From contig NZ_JAOAUU010000054.1 in NCBI RefSeq assembly GCF_030157465.1, positions 62,001 to 126,000 on the forward strand: a DNA stretch of 64,000 nucleotides, in the 5' to 3' direction. The DNA comes from Zoogloea sp. (GTDB lineage: Bacteria; Pseudomonadota; Gammaproteobacteria; Burkholderiales; Rhodocyclaceae). Below, in pieces: positions 8,903 through 18,130 of the stretch. Position 1 is the first letter of the stretch. Each line of letters starts with the position of its first letter. The notes beneath the pieces were generated by a model. The model worked only from the letters and a program-made list of their open reading frames with translations. It was not told the DNA's origin and did not search any database. Position numbers and translations under genes: made by a program.

Positions 8903-10048
8903 ATGACCTACTTTGTCGATGTGTTTTCTGTCGCCACCTACGAGGAGTTCTCCTGCACCGACAAGGCACAGGCGGGGTTTCACCCCAAGCGTCGCGCTTG
9001 GGTCACGAAAATCAAGCCGGGCGACAAGCTGCTGTGCTATCTCAAGGGCGTTTCCTGCTGGATAGGCGTACTCGAAGTCACCGGCCCGATGGTCGATAAC
9101 GGAAGCGAGGACGAGGCAGACGAATTTTCCCTCAAGTTCCCGGTGAAGCCTTTGGTCTGGCTGGGCAAAGGTCAGCTACTACCCATCAAGCGCGAGGACG
9201 TCTGGGCCGCGCTTTCCTTCACGAAGAACATCGCTCCGGGAGCCGGCGGGTGGAATGCCATCGTGCGTAGCAGTGGCGTACGACTGCCATCCAGCGACGG
9301 AGAGTTCCTTGAGCAACGACTGGCGTCTCAGCAGCAGCAAGGCCTGGCTGACGGCATTGCCGACGACGATTGGGAGAAGCTTCGAGGCTTCAAGGTGGAG
9401 ATTCACGGGAAGTCCGTGTCTGTTGAAATTCCCGAACCCGATATCACCGACGAGGAATCGGCTCAGACTACCGATACTGCACCCTCTGGCAATCAGGTAG
9501 GCGATAGCAATGCCTCGGCTGCGCTTGTCCGAACCTCTCACAAGATGCAGGCGCATCTCGCAGATATCGGCCTTGCCATGGGATTTCAAGTGTGGATTCC
9601 TAAGGCGGACCGAGAGCCTGTATTGTCGGAGATGCTTACCGACAGCCTCCTCGAGAGCTTACCTTTCACCCAGTTCTCCAATGCAGAGCCAACCCTCAAG
9701 ACCATCGAACAGATAGATGTTCTATGGCTCTCGAAGAAGACGATTGTCCGCGCCTTTGAGGTAGAGCACACGACGGCAGTGTACTCCGGCATCCTGCGCA
9801 TGGCCGACCTGCTGGCGTTGCAGCCCAACTTCCACACCCGCTTGCACATCGTCGCCCCGGAGGAGCGTCGCAAGAAGGTCTTTCAGGAACTGCGACGCCC
9901 GGCATTTTCGGTGTTCGAGCAAGGACCGCTCTCCAAACTATGCAGCTACCTGCCTTACGAGAAGGTACAGGAGCTGGCAGAAGACCCGAACTTGGAATAT
10001 CTGAAGCCTGAGGTGTTGGACAAGCTTGAAGAGTGGCCCGGCGAGTAG
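8903..10048 (+). CDS. EVE-domain protein with C-terminal PD-(D/E)XK-like nuclease domain
   Basis: Residues 1-145 resemble an EVE/PUA-like domain: MTYFVDVFS at the start, HPKRRAWVTKIKPGDKLLCY and LKGVSCWIGVLEVTG. EVE domains bind modified bases such as methylated or hydroxymethylated cytosine. After an acidic linker, residues about 205-375 look like a restriction-endonuclease fold with IDVLWL (Asp) followed by AFEVEHTTAVYSGI (ExE). A fusion of modified-base reader and nuclease is what a type IV, modification-dependent restriction enzyme looks like. It starts 12 bp after brxL and ends the defence operon. Pairing BREX with a type IV enzyme is known (BrxU beside BREX in Escherichia fergusonii), where each covers phages the other misses. 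The function here is inferred from domains, not shown. Confidence 0.75.
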   Translation: MTYFVDVFSVATYEEFSCTDKAQAGFHPKRRAWVTKIKPGDKLLCYLKGVSCWIGVLEVTGPMVDNGSEDEADEFSLKFPVKPLVWLGKGQLLPIKREDVWAALSFTKNIAPGAGGWNAIVRSSGVRLPSSDGEFLEQRLASQQQQGLADGIADDDWEKLRGFKVEIHGKSVSVEIPEPDITDEESAQTTDTAPSGNQVGDSNASAALVRTSHKMQAHLADIGLAMGFQVWIPKADREPVLSEMLTDSLLESLPFTQFSNAEPTLKTIEQIDVLWLSKKTIVRAFEVEHTTAVYSGILRMADLLALQPNFHTRLHIVAPEERRKKVFQELRRPAFSVFEQGPLSKLCSYLPYEKVQELAEDPNLEYLKPEVLDKLEEWPGE

Positions 10049-10078
10049 GTTTGATGACCTAGAGCCACCGCGTTTCAT

Positions 10079-10891
10079 ATGTACTTCAGCAGCTTACGTC
10101 TCTGTGGAAATGGACCAGGGGTGGCCGAGAATACAGTCACGAATCAGCCGACAGTTACGTTCAACCCACCAGCTGAACGCCCCTTCTCAGTGCGAGATGA
10201 GATTCAAATCTCCAACTGGAAGCATGCAGGCTTACAAACTGATTGCCGGCCCTTTGTCGTCGCGGCCCCCTGCTTAGAGCCTGCTTGGTGTCAGCGGCTT
10301 GAGGATCTGCTCAAGAATTCAGCCATAGCACTGGAGGCCGTCCTTGGTTGTTTTCCATCGTCGGGCCTCGTCGCTGTCCATGCTGCATTGCAGCTCGCGG
10401 AGCAGGTTCAGGTTTACCGCATGCCTCTCAAACCCAGCCTCATTCGACCCGCAGGCATGTCACCTCGAAAACCCTTGCCCTGTGCTTTTCACAATTGGCT
10501 GGGAGAGCGACGGCTCGGCCTTTACCTCCTGCGCGAGTATGGTCCAAAGCGTCTCCTTTGGAACTCACTCGCCCCTGAAGCGCTGACCGATAGCGGAGCG
10601 CCAACAGACTCCGCCCCACTGGCGATACTGGAGAATCTCTTTTGTCAAGCGCAGTCCGATCAAGAAGATGAGCTTGCCGAAACGCTGGACTGGCTAGCGG
10701 GCATTGAACGACGAGCCTGGGCCCGCAATGCTGAGGAGACCAGGCTGACGACCTTAGAGCAATACTTCTTCCTGAGCCGCCATCACCCGGTAACTACCAA
10801 TTGGTGGCTCTTCAACAACAGGTTATCCGCTCCTTTGGATGCTGTCCTGCAGCGGCTCATGGTTTGTCAGTTTGACCTGATGGAAAGTTGA
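10079..10891 (+). CDS. Hypothetical protein, possible GT29-like sialyltransferase fold
   Basis: A 270-aa protein not firmly recognised. The stretch FPSSGLVAVHAALQLAEQV (about residues 98-116) resembles the sialyl motif of GT29-type glycosyltransferases, a Ser-Ser-Gly followed by an amphipathic helix. That is the only family hint, and the His and Asp residues expected further on were not confirmed. It begins 30 bp after the EVE-nuclease gene but its neighbours on the other side are glycosyltransferases, so it may belong to either module. Its 3' end overlaps the convergent glycosyltransferase pseudogene by 35 bp. No signal peptide or membrane segment is apparent. Confidence 0.5.
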   Translation: MYFSSLRLCGNGPGVAENTVTNQPTVTFNPPAERPFSVRDEIQISNWKHAGLQTDCRPFVVAAPCLEPAWCQRLEDLLKNSAIALEAVLGCFPSSGLVAVHAALQLAEQVQVYRMPLKPSLIRPAGMSPRKPLPCAFHNWLGERRLGLYLLREYGPKRLLWNSLAPEALTDSGAPTDSAPLAILENLFCQAQSDQEDELAETLDWLAGIERRAWARNAEETRLTTLEQYFFLSRHHPVTTNWWLFNNRLSAPLDAVLQRLMVCQFDLMES

Positions 10892-13184
10892 GAGGCGGAT
10901 AGGCAAGCAGTTTACGCAGAATTCCCTGCTGCTCGTGCTTACGCTCGGTCGAGTACGGGGCGCGCTCGTGGTAATAGCAGAAATCGTCATTGATGAAGAC
11001 GGGTTTCTGAGCGAGTTCCGTCGCCGGAATCATGATGGCGTAGTCCGTCACATCATCGACCCAATGGCCGTCGGTGCGCAGATGGTCCTTTGGTATCCGT
11101 TGAAATAGAGACTTCCGGAATCCTCGCAGATGAGTCCAGACATTGCCACCACCCTTTTCTCTGGAATTGTCGTAATCCGGCTCGTAGAGATGAAGCGGCT
11201 TGTCGGGACGAAACATCACGCCGTGAACCAGGTCGGCGCCGTCCTCGATGGCGCTCAGCAATCGTGCCGAAACTTTCGACGACATCAAGGCGTCGTCGAG
11301 GTCCAGCGTAACGACTAGGGTATCGTCGCTCTGGCAGATCACCTCAACCGCCTCGATGAAATTCCTGATGTACCCGTTCCGGCTCCGCCGGCGAATGAGC
11401 GTCGTTCGCTCCTGCAAGGGACCGAGCAAATCTGGAATGAACCAGGTCGCTTCAAAATCACTGGCGTCGTCAATAATGATGATGCCGAAACGCTGATCCT
11501 CCTGGATCCGCAAGGAGTCGATGCTCCGCTTGAGTTGGGCGTACCCCGTGTCACGTCCCTTCATCAAGAATACCAAGGGCTCCGTCCTGGCGGGATAAGA
11601 CCACTTCGCCGTGGGCACCAAGTCCCACTTTTCCCCTTGCTCGTGCGGGACAATGCCCTGTGCAATGAGGTCTCGCCAGATCGGCAGGCTCCCGTTGGCC
11701 TTGTCTTCGTTTCTCGGATGGACGTAGAAAGAGCGGCTATCCCCACCGCGCACGCAGCGCATCCCCGTTTGCTGCTGTCGATGTTGAACGGCCCGGTGCC
11801 ACATCCATTCGAATCGTCCTTCCCGAACCGGGTTTGCCATAGGCTGCAAAGCCTTCAGTCGCTCCAAGTCGAAGAGGCCAAATCTGATCTCGGGGACGAA
11901 GCTGCCGGGCTCTGCTTGATATGGCTTGAAGCCATCTATCAGTTGAGGAATGTTGAAGCCCACCCCTAGAACGTCCTCTGGTTGCGCCGCCACAAGCATA
12001 TCCGTGATGAAATCGTGGCAGGGGTCTTTGCGTCCGATCAGTACGTCCACATCGCATTGCAGAACATAACGGGTACGGACTTGGTCGAATGCCCAGAGCT
12101 GTGAGAACAGGGGGGCGCCGCTTTTGGTGTGGGTCTCCCGGACCCAGTGGTTGCCGAACCAGCGTGCGTATGTGGAATGGACTTCTGCAGGGTCAGTCGG
12201 CGAGAACCAGACTTCATCCACCATGCCCACCGATCTGAGCTCCGCGGCCGCCGCGCTGACCCGCCCCAGGTCGCCTGTTGCAAACTGTCGCAGATACGGG
12301 CCCTCGTACCGGTCGATCGCCAGCACAATTGCCCCAAGCTTCTTCGGGTAGGAAAGCTGGGTGATGATGTGCCGCACCTGGTCTTCCATCAGCGCGGCAT
12401 CTTGCGGGCATACCTTGATCAGGAGGGTTACATTGCAAGCCCGGTCTGCTTCCGAGGGCTCCACGTTGGCTTGCATCGGGGACACATGAGGAAACAGACT
12501 CTCAACGAGCGAGCGATAAAAGCGGGGAAAACCAGCCAACTGGTCAAGAGCCTCATGTTGACGCAGCGTCGACGTCCGGCGTGCGAGCTCTTGGTCGGAA
12601 TTACCCAGTATGGCGATGCTGTAGAGTCGGGCGGCTGCGTCGAGAAAGCGCGAAGGCGTGAAAGGAACGATGTCCTTGCCAACATCGATATAAATCAGCC
12701 TGCCATCCTCCAGAACCCTGAAATTGGATCGCTTGATGTTGGAAGTGACCAACCCGTGTCGATGAAGTTGGCGCAAGAAGTGGATGACAGTGCGCTCCGG
12801 CAGGGTCGCTGGAAACGCGCTTGAGACCGCCCAAGGGTAGTGGCACCGGACTTCACCTCCCGCCTCGACGGTCCATTCCACCACCGGAGTCGGCCCATCC
12901 TCGCCCACTGAATTGCACAGAGGTTTCAACCTCTCCACGGCTTCCGCGTCCATAGCCCATGGATAGAACCGTTTGCGAACTCGGTTGCCCTCCCGCCATA
13001 CGATGCCTTCCTGCCCGACGCCCAGAATTGATCCTTGGCTCTCTAGAGCCTCCACCCAGCAGCGGACTGCCACGGCCAGGCGTTCCCGCTGAAGTGCCCA
13101 TTGAGCGGAGCGCCGATTGTGTTGCGTGGTGGCGCCCCCGAGCGAGTACACCGCATAGATCGGCGAGGGGACGACGATGCCCTT
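10857..13184 (-). pseudogene. 3' part of a glycosyltransferase/kinase-like fusion gene, split by an IS
   Basis: This is the downstream 775 codons of a gene whose first 233 codons lie at 18136-18834. From N to C it holds a protein-kinase-like domain (RVRKRFYPWAM; catalytic-loop-like HGLVTSNIKRSNF; YIDVGKDI in the DFG place, so degenerate), a first GT-A-like domain with QCDVDVLIG as the DxD region, and a second GT2 domain with IIIIDDASDF and TLDLDDAL. An apparent start TTG at 13190 comes from the IS end and is not native. Removing the IS and one CCCTT copy joins LVASLLCLHSD to KGIVVPSPIYAV without a frame change. The fragment could still be expressed from the IS end, but the first GT domain would be missing. 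Confidence 0.8.
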
Positions 13185-13236
13185 TGTCAAGCGACACCAG
13201 GAATTGACCCCCTGGCGACATCAGGAACTGACCCCC

Positions 13237-14028
13237 CTACGCGGGTTGATGACTGGTTGATGGGGCCACGGGCTGGTGGAACACTGCCCCGGCGCGACGC
13301 TTGTCTTTGAGGCGGTAGCTATCACCGCGGATGGTGATGACGTGGCTGTGGTGCAGCATGCGGTCGAGGATGGCGGTGGCGGCGATCGCGTCGCCAAAGA
13401 CCACGCCCCATTCGGATACGGTGCGGTTGCTGGTGATGAGGAAGCTGCCGCGCTCATAGCGCCGCGACACCAGCTGGAAGAACAGGTGGGCAGCCTTGGG
13501 CTCGAACGGTAGGTAGCCGAGCTCATCGATGATCAGCAGCTTCGGCTTGGCGTAGTGCGCCAGCTTCTCGTCCAGGCGGCCTGCGGCATGCGCTTGGGCG
13601 AGGCTCGCCACCAGCGCCGGCGCGGTGACGAACAGCACGCTGTAGCCACTCAGGATGGCCTCGCGCCCGAGGGCGATGGCCAAGTGAGTCTTGCCGACAC
13701 CGGGTGGCCCCAGCAGCAGCAGGTTCTCGCCGTGGGCCACCCAGCGGCAGGCCGCCAATTCGCGGATCTGCCGTTCATCCACGCTGGGCTGGGCCGCGTA
13801 GTCGAAGCCGGCCAGCGTGGCGATGCAGGGGAAGTGTGCAATGCGCGTGCCCATCTGGATGCGCCGTTCGTCCTTGCGTGCAATCTCACGCTGGCACAGG
13901 AAGGCCAGGGTCTCCCGGAGCGTCAGCTCCTGACGGGCGGCTTCGTCGAGCAGGCTGTCCAGTTGATCGCGGATGGCGGTCAGGTGCAGCCGCGTCAGCA
14001 TGGTCATGAGGTGTTCGTGGGCGATCAT
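13237..14028 (-). CDS. istB: IstB ATPase helper of the outer IS21 element
   Basis: A 263-aa AAA+ protein with Walker A LGPPGVGKTHLA, Walker B LLIIDELGYLPF and the DnaA/DnaC-like sensor SFLITSNRTVSEW, all typical of IstB, which regulates target choice and activates the IstA transposase. Its ATG overlaps the istA stop (ATGA), the standard IS21 coupling. The gene is intact even though its istA partner is split. It reads away from the interrupted istA, so expression would rely on a promoter inside the element. Confidence 0.95.
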   Translation of the reverse strand: MIAHEHLMTMLTRLHLTAIRDQLDSLLDEAARQELTLRETLAFLCQREIARKDERRIQMGTRIAHFPCIATLAGFDYAAQPSVDERQIRELAACRWVAHGENLLLLGPPGVGKTHLAIALGREAILSGYSVLFVTAPALVASLAQAHAAGRLDEKLAHYAKPKLLIIDELGYLPFEPKAAHLFFQLVSRRYERGSFLITSNRTVSEWGVVFGDAIAATAILDRMLHHSHVITIRGDSYRLKDKRRAGAVFHQPVAPSTSHQPA

Positions 14029-14438
14029 CAGAAGCGCCCGCCCGCGACCGCCTCATAATCGGCGAGGGGCCGTGCCAGCGCCCCCGACAGGGGCGCCGCA
14101 GGCGCCACAGACGGGGGCGCTGGCACGGCAGGCGCCGCCTCACCCTCCGTTCTGGGTTGAAAGGCCCGCCCCACCAGGCCGTCGAAGTGGGCCGGCTCAA
14201 TGGCCCGTTGCCGCTGTCCGCTCAGCACCGCGTGGTGCGCCACCGCCTGACCGCCATGCCGCACCACGACGCTGTCGGCCTCCACCAGCACGCTCACCGA
14301 CTCGCCGATCAGGCGCCACGGCACGCTGTAGCGGTTCGTATCCACCTCGACACAGGCTTCGCTGCTCACCACCCGCTGCAGTTCTCGCGCCAGGGCAAAC
14401 GGCGGCTTGCCGGCAAGCGGCTGCAGGGCCGTGCGCTC
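14028..14438 (-). pseudogene. istA: 3' part of the outer-element istA
   Basis: The last ~137 codons of the outer IstA (beta-barrel and C-terminal region, e.g. ACVEVDTNRYSVPWRLIGE). The insertion of the inner IS at 14439 separates it from the 5' part at 17139-18056. Joining the two parts after removing one CGCTC copy restores the frame: RFERD runs into ERTALQPL. The rebuilt protein would be about 442 aa. The stop overlaps the istB start. Confidence 0.9.
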
Positions 14439-14446
14439 TGTCACCG

Positions 14447-14592
14447 ACCGGCACATAGGAGCCACTTGATGATCGGCACAATGGAGCCAGGGCGTGATCG
14501 GCACATTGGAGCCACCCCGTGATCGGCGTAATGGAGCCACCCACGGATCGGCACATTGGCGCCAGCGCCGGATCGGCGTAATGGAGCCAGTT
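14447..14592 (+). repeat. Six terminal direct repeats at the left end of the inner IS21 element
   Basis: Six head-to-tail copies of a ~20-bp unit, consensus GATCGGCRYAWTGGAGCCA, spaced about 22-26 bp. The opposite end (17082-17133) carries two inverted copies. Multiple terminal repeats of this kind are the IstA binding sites of IS21 elements. They are unevenly spaced and have no cas genes, so they are not a CRISPR array. Confidence 0.85.
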
Positions 14593-14661
14593 TCACTCTG
14601 ACGGACGTCTCGACCTTTCGCGGCCCACCGCTACCCTGCCGGGTTTGGCAGGAGAGAGCCG

Positions 14662-16212
14662 GTGGCCCGCAGGAGCATCGAGATGCACGAGTACCGCCAG
14701 GCCCTGATGCGTTTGCGTCAGGGCGATTCGGAGCGCGAGATTGCCCGCTCCGGTTTGATGGGCCGCGCCAAGGCGGCCCGCTTCCGTACGCTGGCCCAGG
14801 CCCAGGGCTGGCTTGAGCCCAGCCGCCCCTTGCCGCCGGACGCCGAGATCGCCGCCGCGCTGGCGCCCCCGCGCCTGCCGGCCTCGGCCCAGTCGGCCCT
14901 CGCCGCCTACCGCCCCCTCGTCGAGCGCTGGCTCGGCCAGGGCGTCTCCGGCGTGGCGATCCACGCCGCGCTGGTGCGCGAGCACGGCTTCACCGGCCAT
15001 TACTCCAGCGTCCGCCGCCTGATCGGCGCCATCGGGCGCGAGCTGCCGCCCGACACCACGGTGCGCCTCACCTTCGAGCCGGGCGAGGCGGCGCAGGTGG
15101 ACTTCGGCGCCGGCCCCGAGCTGGTCGATGCCGCCACCGGGCAGCTTCGCCGCACCTGGGCCTTCGTGATGACCCTCGCCTTCTCGCGTCACCAGTACGT
15201 GGAGTTCGTGTGGGACCAGAGCGTGCGCACCTGGCTCGGCTGCCACCAGCGGGCCTTCGAGTGGTTCGGCGCGGTGCCGGCGCGGCTGATCATCGACAAC
15301 GCCAAGTGCGCCATCACCCGCGCCTGCGCCCGCGACCCCGAGGTGCAGCGGGCCTACGCCGAGTGCGCGGAGGGCTACGGCTTCCGGATCGATGCCTGCC
15401 CGCCGCGGGACCCGCAGAAGAAGGGCATCGTCGAGGCGGGGGTGAAGTACGTGAAGGGCAACTTCCTGCCCACCCGGCGCTTTCGCGATCTGGCGGATCT
15501 CAACGCCCAGGTGCGCGCGTGGGTCTTGCAGGTGGCCGGGCAGCGCGTCCACGGCACGACGCGGGTGAGGCCGCTGGAGAGCTTCGCGGTGGAGCGCGCG
15601 TTGCTCCTGCCCTTGCCGGCGGTGCCGCCGGATCTGGGCACCTGGCACCAGGTCGCGGTGCATCGGGACTGCCACGTGAGCTTCGAGCGCGCGCTCTACT
15701 CGGTGCCTTTCGCGCTCGTCGGCAAACGGCTCTGGCTGCGCGCCACCGACAGCGTGGTGACGGTGTATCAGGACTTCCAGCCGGTGGCTGTCCACGCCCG
15801 TAGCCGCCGGCCCGGCGAGCGGCGCACCGTCACCGACCATCTGCCGCCAGAGGCCCGGACCTTCTTCGCCCATGACCGGGCCTGGTGTCTGCAGCAGGCC
15901 GCCGGGGTCGGGCCGGCCTGTGCCCGGCTGATCGAGCGGCTCCTCTCGGACCGCGTCTCCGAGCGCCTGCGGGCGGCCCAGGGGGTGCTGCACCTGAAGG
16001 CCAGGTACGGTGCCGAGCGGCTCGAGGTGGCCTGCGAGCGGGCCCTGGCGCACGACAGCCCGCACTACCGCACCGTCAAGACCATCCTCGCCGGGGGGCA
16101 CGACCTGGCGCCCGCGGCGGGGCCGGTCAGCAGCGCGCCCTACGCCGGCGGGGCCCGCTTCGTCCGCGGCGCCGCCGATCTCTTCGCCGACGAACCCCCT
16201 TCGATTCACTGA
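14662..16212 (+). CDS. istA: IstA transposase of the inner IS21 element
   Basis: A 516-aa DDE transposase. An N-terminal helix-turn-helix (about 5-50, LRQGDSEREIARSGL) is followed by the catalytic core with Asp in VDFGAG, Asp in LIIDNAKCAI and Glu in KGIVEAGVKYVKG, and a C-terminal beta-barrel region (HVSFERALYSVPF). Start chosen at GTG 14662, just after GGAGAGAG; an ATG at 14683 is the alternative. istB follows after 48 bp. Confidence 0.95.
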   Translation: MARRSIEMHEYRQALMRLRQGDSEREIARSGLMGRAKAARFRTLAQAQGWLEPSRPLPPDAEIAAALAPPRLPASAQSALAAYRPLVERWLGQGVSGVAIHAALVREHGFTGHYSSVRRLIGAIGRELPPDTTVRLTFEPGEAAQVDFGAGPELVDAATGQLRRTWAFVMTLAFSRHQYVEFVWDQSVRTWLGCHQRAFEWFGAVPARLIIDNAKCAITRACARDPEVQRAYAECAEGYGFRIDACPPRDPQKKGIVEAGVKYVKGNFLPTRRFRDLADLNAQVRAWVLQVAGQRVHGTTRVRPLESFAVERALLLPLPAVPPDLGTWHQVAVHRDCHVSFERALYSVPFALVGKRLWLRATDSVVTVYQDFQPVAVHARSRRPGERRTVTDHLPPEARTFFAHDRAWCLQQAAGVGPACARLIERLLSDRVSERLRAAQGVLHLKARYGAERLEVACERALAHDSPHYRTVKTILAGGHDLAPAAGPVSSAPYAGGARFVRGAADLFADEPPSIH

Positions 16213-16260
16213 CCCCCAAGACGCCCTCCCGGCGTCTTTCCATCCCCAAGGAGTTTCACC

Positions 16261-17049
16261 ATGAATCCCGCCACCGAACTGGCCCCGCAGCTCAAGCAGC
16301 TGCGCCTCTCGGGCATCCTCGACTCGCTCGATGCGCGCAACCGCCAGGCGATCGACGCCAAGCTCGCCTACACCGAGTTCCTCGCCCTCTTGATCCAGGA
16401 CGAGGTGGCCCGGCGCGAGCAGAAGAAGTTCGCCACCCGGCTGCGCCGGGCGGCCTTCCGCGCCACCAAGACGCTGGAGGGCTTCGAGTTCGACCGGCTG
16501 CCCTCGACCAACCGGGCGCTGGTCCATGACCTCGCCACCGGCCGCTACATCCACGAGAAGGCCCCGGTGCTCATCGTCGGGCCCTGCGGCACGGGCAAGA
16601 GCCACCTGGCGCAGGCGCTCGGGCACTGCGCGGTGCGCCAGGGGCAGGACGTGGTCTTTGCGTCCTGTGCGCAGCTGCTGGCGAGCCTCAACGCGGCCCG
16701 GGCCATCGGCAACTACGAGCGAAAGCTCCAGCAGCTGGCCCGCGTGCCGCTGCTGATCATCGACGACTTTGGCCTGAAGCCGCTGCGCGCCCCGGCCGAC
16801 GAGGATCTGCACGATCTGATCGCCGAGCGCTATGAGCAGGCGGCCACCGTCGTCACCAGCAACCTCGACTTCACCGAGTGGGACCAGGCCTTCCCGGGCA
16901 ACCGCCTGCTGGCCTCCGCCACCGTCGATCGGCTGCGCCACAACGCCTATTGCCTGACCCTCGACGGGGCGTCCTACCGCGCGCCGCGACAGGGCCCGAA
17001 CAAGGCCAAAACGACGCTTGCCAGCACCCCGAAAAACAACCACTCTTGA
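16261..17049 (+). CDS. istB: IstB ATPase helper of the inner IS21 element
   Basis: A 262-aa AAA+ protein with Walker A VGPCGTGKSHLAQ, Walker B LLIIDDFGLKPL and sensor VVTSNLDFTEW. AGGAG lies just upstream of the ATG. It cooperates with the adjacent IstA; the pair is complete, so the element should be able to transpose. The C-terminal tail is basic, as usual for IstB. Confidence 0.95.
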   Translation: MNPATELAPQLKQLRLSGILDSLDARNRQAIDAKLAYTEFLALLIQDEVARREQKKFATRLRRAAFRATKTLEGFEFDRLPSTNRALVHDLATGRYIHEKAPVLIVGPCGTGKSHLAQALGHCAVRQGQDVVFASCAQLLASLNAARAIGNYERKLQQLARVPLLIIDDFGLKPLRAPADEDLHDLIAERYEQAATVVTSNLDFTEWDQAFPGNRLLASATVDRLRHNAYCLTLDGASYRAPRQGPNKAKTTLASTPKNNHS

Positions 17050-17138
17050 ACCCCCGAAGACGTCCCTCAGAGACGATTCAAACTGGCTCCTATATGCCGG
17101 TCAGAGGTGGCTCTATTGTGGCGGTCAGTGACACGCTC

Positions 17139-18056
17139 GTCGCGCTCAAAGCGCAGCCGCGGCGCCTCTGCCGTCGTCCCGTGGCAGCGCACGTCGGACA
17201 CCTCTCGCTGCCAGCGCACAAGGTGGGCCGACAGGGCCTCCCAACTGGCGAAGACGTGGCCGGCCAGCGCGTTCTTCTTCACATAGCCCACGCCGTTCTC
17301 GTCCTTGCCCTTGGTCTGGGGCCGGAAGGGCGCGCAGGCCTTGGGCGTGAAACCCCAATGCCGGGCAAAGGCCAGCAAGCGTTCGTTGAACGTCACTTCA
17401 CGCGTCTGCACGTCATGCGCGAGAACCAGCGCCCGGGCGTTATCCAGCAACACCTCGCGCGGGATGCCGCCGAAGTGGGCAAAGGCGCCTTCCAGGCCCG
17501 CCAGCCAGGCCGCCTGTCGCTCGTGGCCAAAGGCCGCCACATATCCGAGCCGCGAATAGCCCAGTGTCGCCACGAACACATGCACCTTCTGCCGGGCCCC
17601 ATCGATCTCTACCGTGGCCGAGCCAAAATCAATCTGCAGTTGCTGCCCCGGCGCCGTCTCGAAGCGTACCGTCGCCCGCGCCTGTGCCGCCCATTCCGCC
17701 CGGTAGCCCCGGCAGGCCCGTTCCACCGTGCGCAGGCTCACCAGGACGCCCTGCTGCCGTTGCAGTTCCTGGCGCACCACGTCGCAGTTGCCGCGGTGCT
17801 GTGCAAACTGCGCCTGTAGCCACGCGCCCAGGCCTGCCAACTTCCCTTCCCGGGCGGGCGACCGATACGGCACATACCGTCCCGCGGCCACGTAGCGCTT
17901 GACCGTATTGCGCGCAACCCCCAACTCCTGCGCAATGCGCTTTGTGCCCCACCCTAACCGCGCCAACGCCAACATCTGCGCTACTGCTTCTGGCTCCTGC
18001 ATCCGCTCTCTCCTGCTCACTCGCAGGCCCGAATGCTGCTCTCTTGCTTCCTTCAT
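17139..18056 (-). pseudogene. istA: 5' part of the outer-element istA
   Basis: The first ~306 codons of the outer IstA: helix-turn-helix GWGTKRIAQELGVARNTVK and all three catalytic residues (Asp in IDFGSATV, Asp in LLDNARALV, Glu in KGKDENGVGYVKK). It reads into the inner IS at 17133, which adds a foreign tail. Start at 18056 or, more likely, at the ATG at 18002. The rest of the gene is at 14028-14438. Confidence 0.9.
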
Positions 18057-18130
18057 GACTCCTCCTGGTATGCGTCCAGGGGGTCAATTCTTCCTGTCGC
18101 CAGGGGGTCAATTTAATGTGTCGTCTGACA

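Larger units (their letters stand above)
14439..17133 (+). mobile_element. Inner IS21-family element (2,695 bp), intact
   Basis: The left end TGTCACCGACCGGCACA is inverted relative to the right end (TGTCACTGACCGCCACA in reverse). A 5-bp target duplication CGCTC lies at 14434-14438 and 17134-17138. It encodes complete istA and istB on the plus strand, opposite to the element it sits in. Both frames are open and the target duplication is perfect, so insertion looks recent. Divergent relics of a related element are found at 19.8-20.8 kb. Confidence 0.95.
13185..18130 (-). mobile_element. Outer IS21-family element, interrupted by a second IS21-family element
   Basis: The ends are inverted: the left starts TGTCAAGCGACAC and the right, read in reverse, TGTCAGACGACAC. 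Inner direct copies of the segment GAATTGACCCCCTGGCGACA and close variants lie at both ends. A 5-bp target duplication CCCTT flanks the element (13180-13184 and 18131-18135). Without the inner insertion it would be about 2,246 bp, normal for IS21, with istA and istB on the minus strand. istA is split by the element at 14439-17133, so this copy cannot move without help, although IstB is whole. It interrupts the large glycosyltransferase gene described on either side. Confidence 0.93.

Noticed and set aside
14447-14592. CRISPR-like array of ~20-bp repeats
   Set aside because: Spacing is short and irregular, there are no cas genes, and the repeats lie at the end of an IS21 element where IstA sites are expected.
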